From contig NOWV01000167.1 of NCBI GenBank assembly GCA_003344405.1, positions 108,351-172,350 on the forward strand: a stretch of 64,000 nt of DNA. Reading direction: 5' to 3'. This DNA is from Trichoplax sp. H2. Lineage: Eukaryota; Placozoa; Uniplacotomia; Trichoplacea. Shown piece by piece: positions 63,713-64,000 of the stretch. The number at the start of each line of letters is the position of its first letter. The stretch's first letter is position 1. A program made the translations under genes and the position numbers. The notes below the pieces were generated by a model. That model was given only the letters and a program-made list of their open reading frames with translations. It made no database searches and was not told the origin of the DNA.

Positions 63713-64000
63713 AAATTTGTTAAACTGTGGATATGTAATTGTTAGCAAGCATTGCTACATGTTAATAATTTGAAAGACTGCTATCATACCTTTAAGTATT
63801 AGTCGGTACTGCTCACAGAAGTAGATATGGTTGGTGTTTAATATTAATTAATGACGTTATTTTTTATTTTAATGTGTATTAGATTTAGTTCAAGACAATT
63901 ACACACTTACGCGGATATATTTCATAGTTCACTTATTACTTTTTCACAACGATAGAAATTAATATCTGCATAATAACAGTTCAAACCAGTGCCATCTATG
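63713..64000. other. intergenic, nothing recognised
   Basis: AT-rich sequence to the window edge without open frames or clear repeats. Confidence 0.5.

Noticed and set aside
1-64000. CRISPR array or bacterial operon
   Set aside because: The repeats are degenerate with units near 100 bp or more, without unique spacers, and the genes carry introns.

Overview
The window looks like nuclear DNA of an early-branching animal, most plausibly a placozoan of the Trichoplax/Hoilungia type. The DNA is strongly AT-rich. Its genes have spliced exons with GT-AG borders, and the protein families (a PAS-domain transcription factor and rhodopsin-like G-protein-coupled receptors) are animal ones. The species assignment is inference. 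Four runs of exactly 20 N mark scaffold joins.

Five protein genes can be supported. (1) 4478-8978, minus: a multi-exon PAS-A/PAS-B transcription factor of the AhR/NPAS4/dysfusion type. Eight exons join in frame; the bHLH exon was not found. (2) 19894-22498, plus: a complete five-exon COQ2, the ubiquinone-pathway prenyltransferase, with a tandem repeat in intron 1. (3) 25059-28945, minus: a complete three-exon HIS2-type PHP-domain protein whose metal-binding residues are nearly all replaced. (4) 45546-46556, plus: a single-exon class A GPCR. (5) 52221-54512, minus: a three-exon class A GPCR. The genes have unrelated functions and no operon-like logic; the two receptors are merely near each other.

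The rest, about four fifths of the window, is intergenic or intronic. It is dominated by degenerate tandem repeats (units about 95-290 bp, notably 38.3-44.3 kb) and by a family of LTRs of about 550-640 bp (TGTTAC/TGTGAC...GTGACA) with 5-bp target duplications. One is a clean solo LTR at 63160-63707 and others are nested (50.1-51.6 kb, 59.1-60.0 kb). No reverse transcriptase, integrase or transposase was seen, so these are solo LTRs or non-autonomous remnants.

At every N gap the flanking sequence is repeated on the other side. In two cases one copy carries an LTR and the other is the exact empty site. The simplest reading is that two haplotypes of a diploid were joined end to end, so the window appears to preserve LTR presence/absence polymorphisms as false duplications.

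No tRNA, rRNA or CRISPR array was recognised. A candidate for something undescribed is the PHP protein with systematic loss of metal ligands. The 45-codon open repeats in the COQ2 intron and the GC-rich TATA-bearing insert at about 50.92-51.15 kb also deserve attention.
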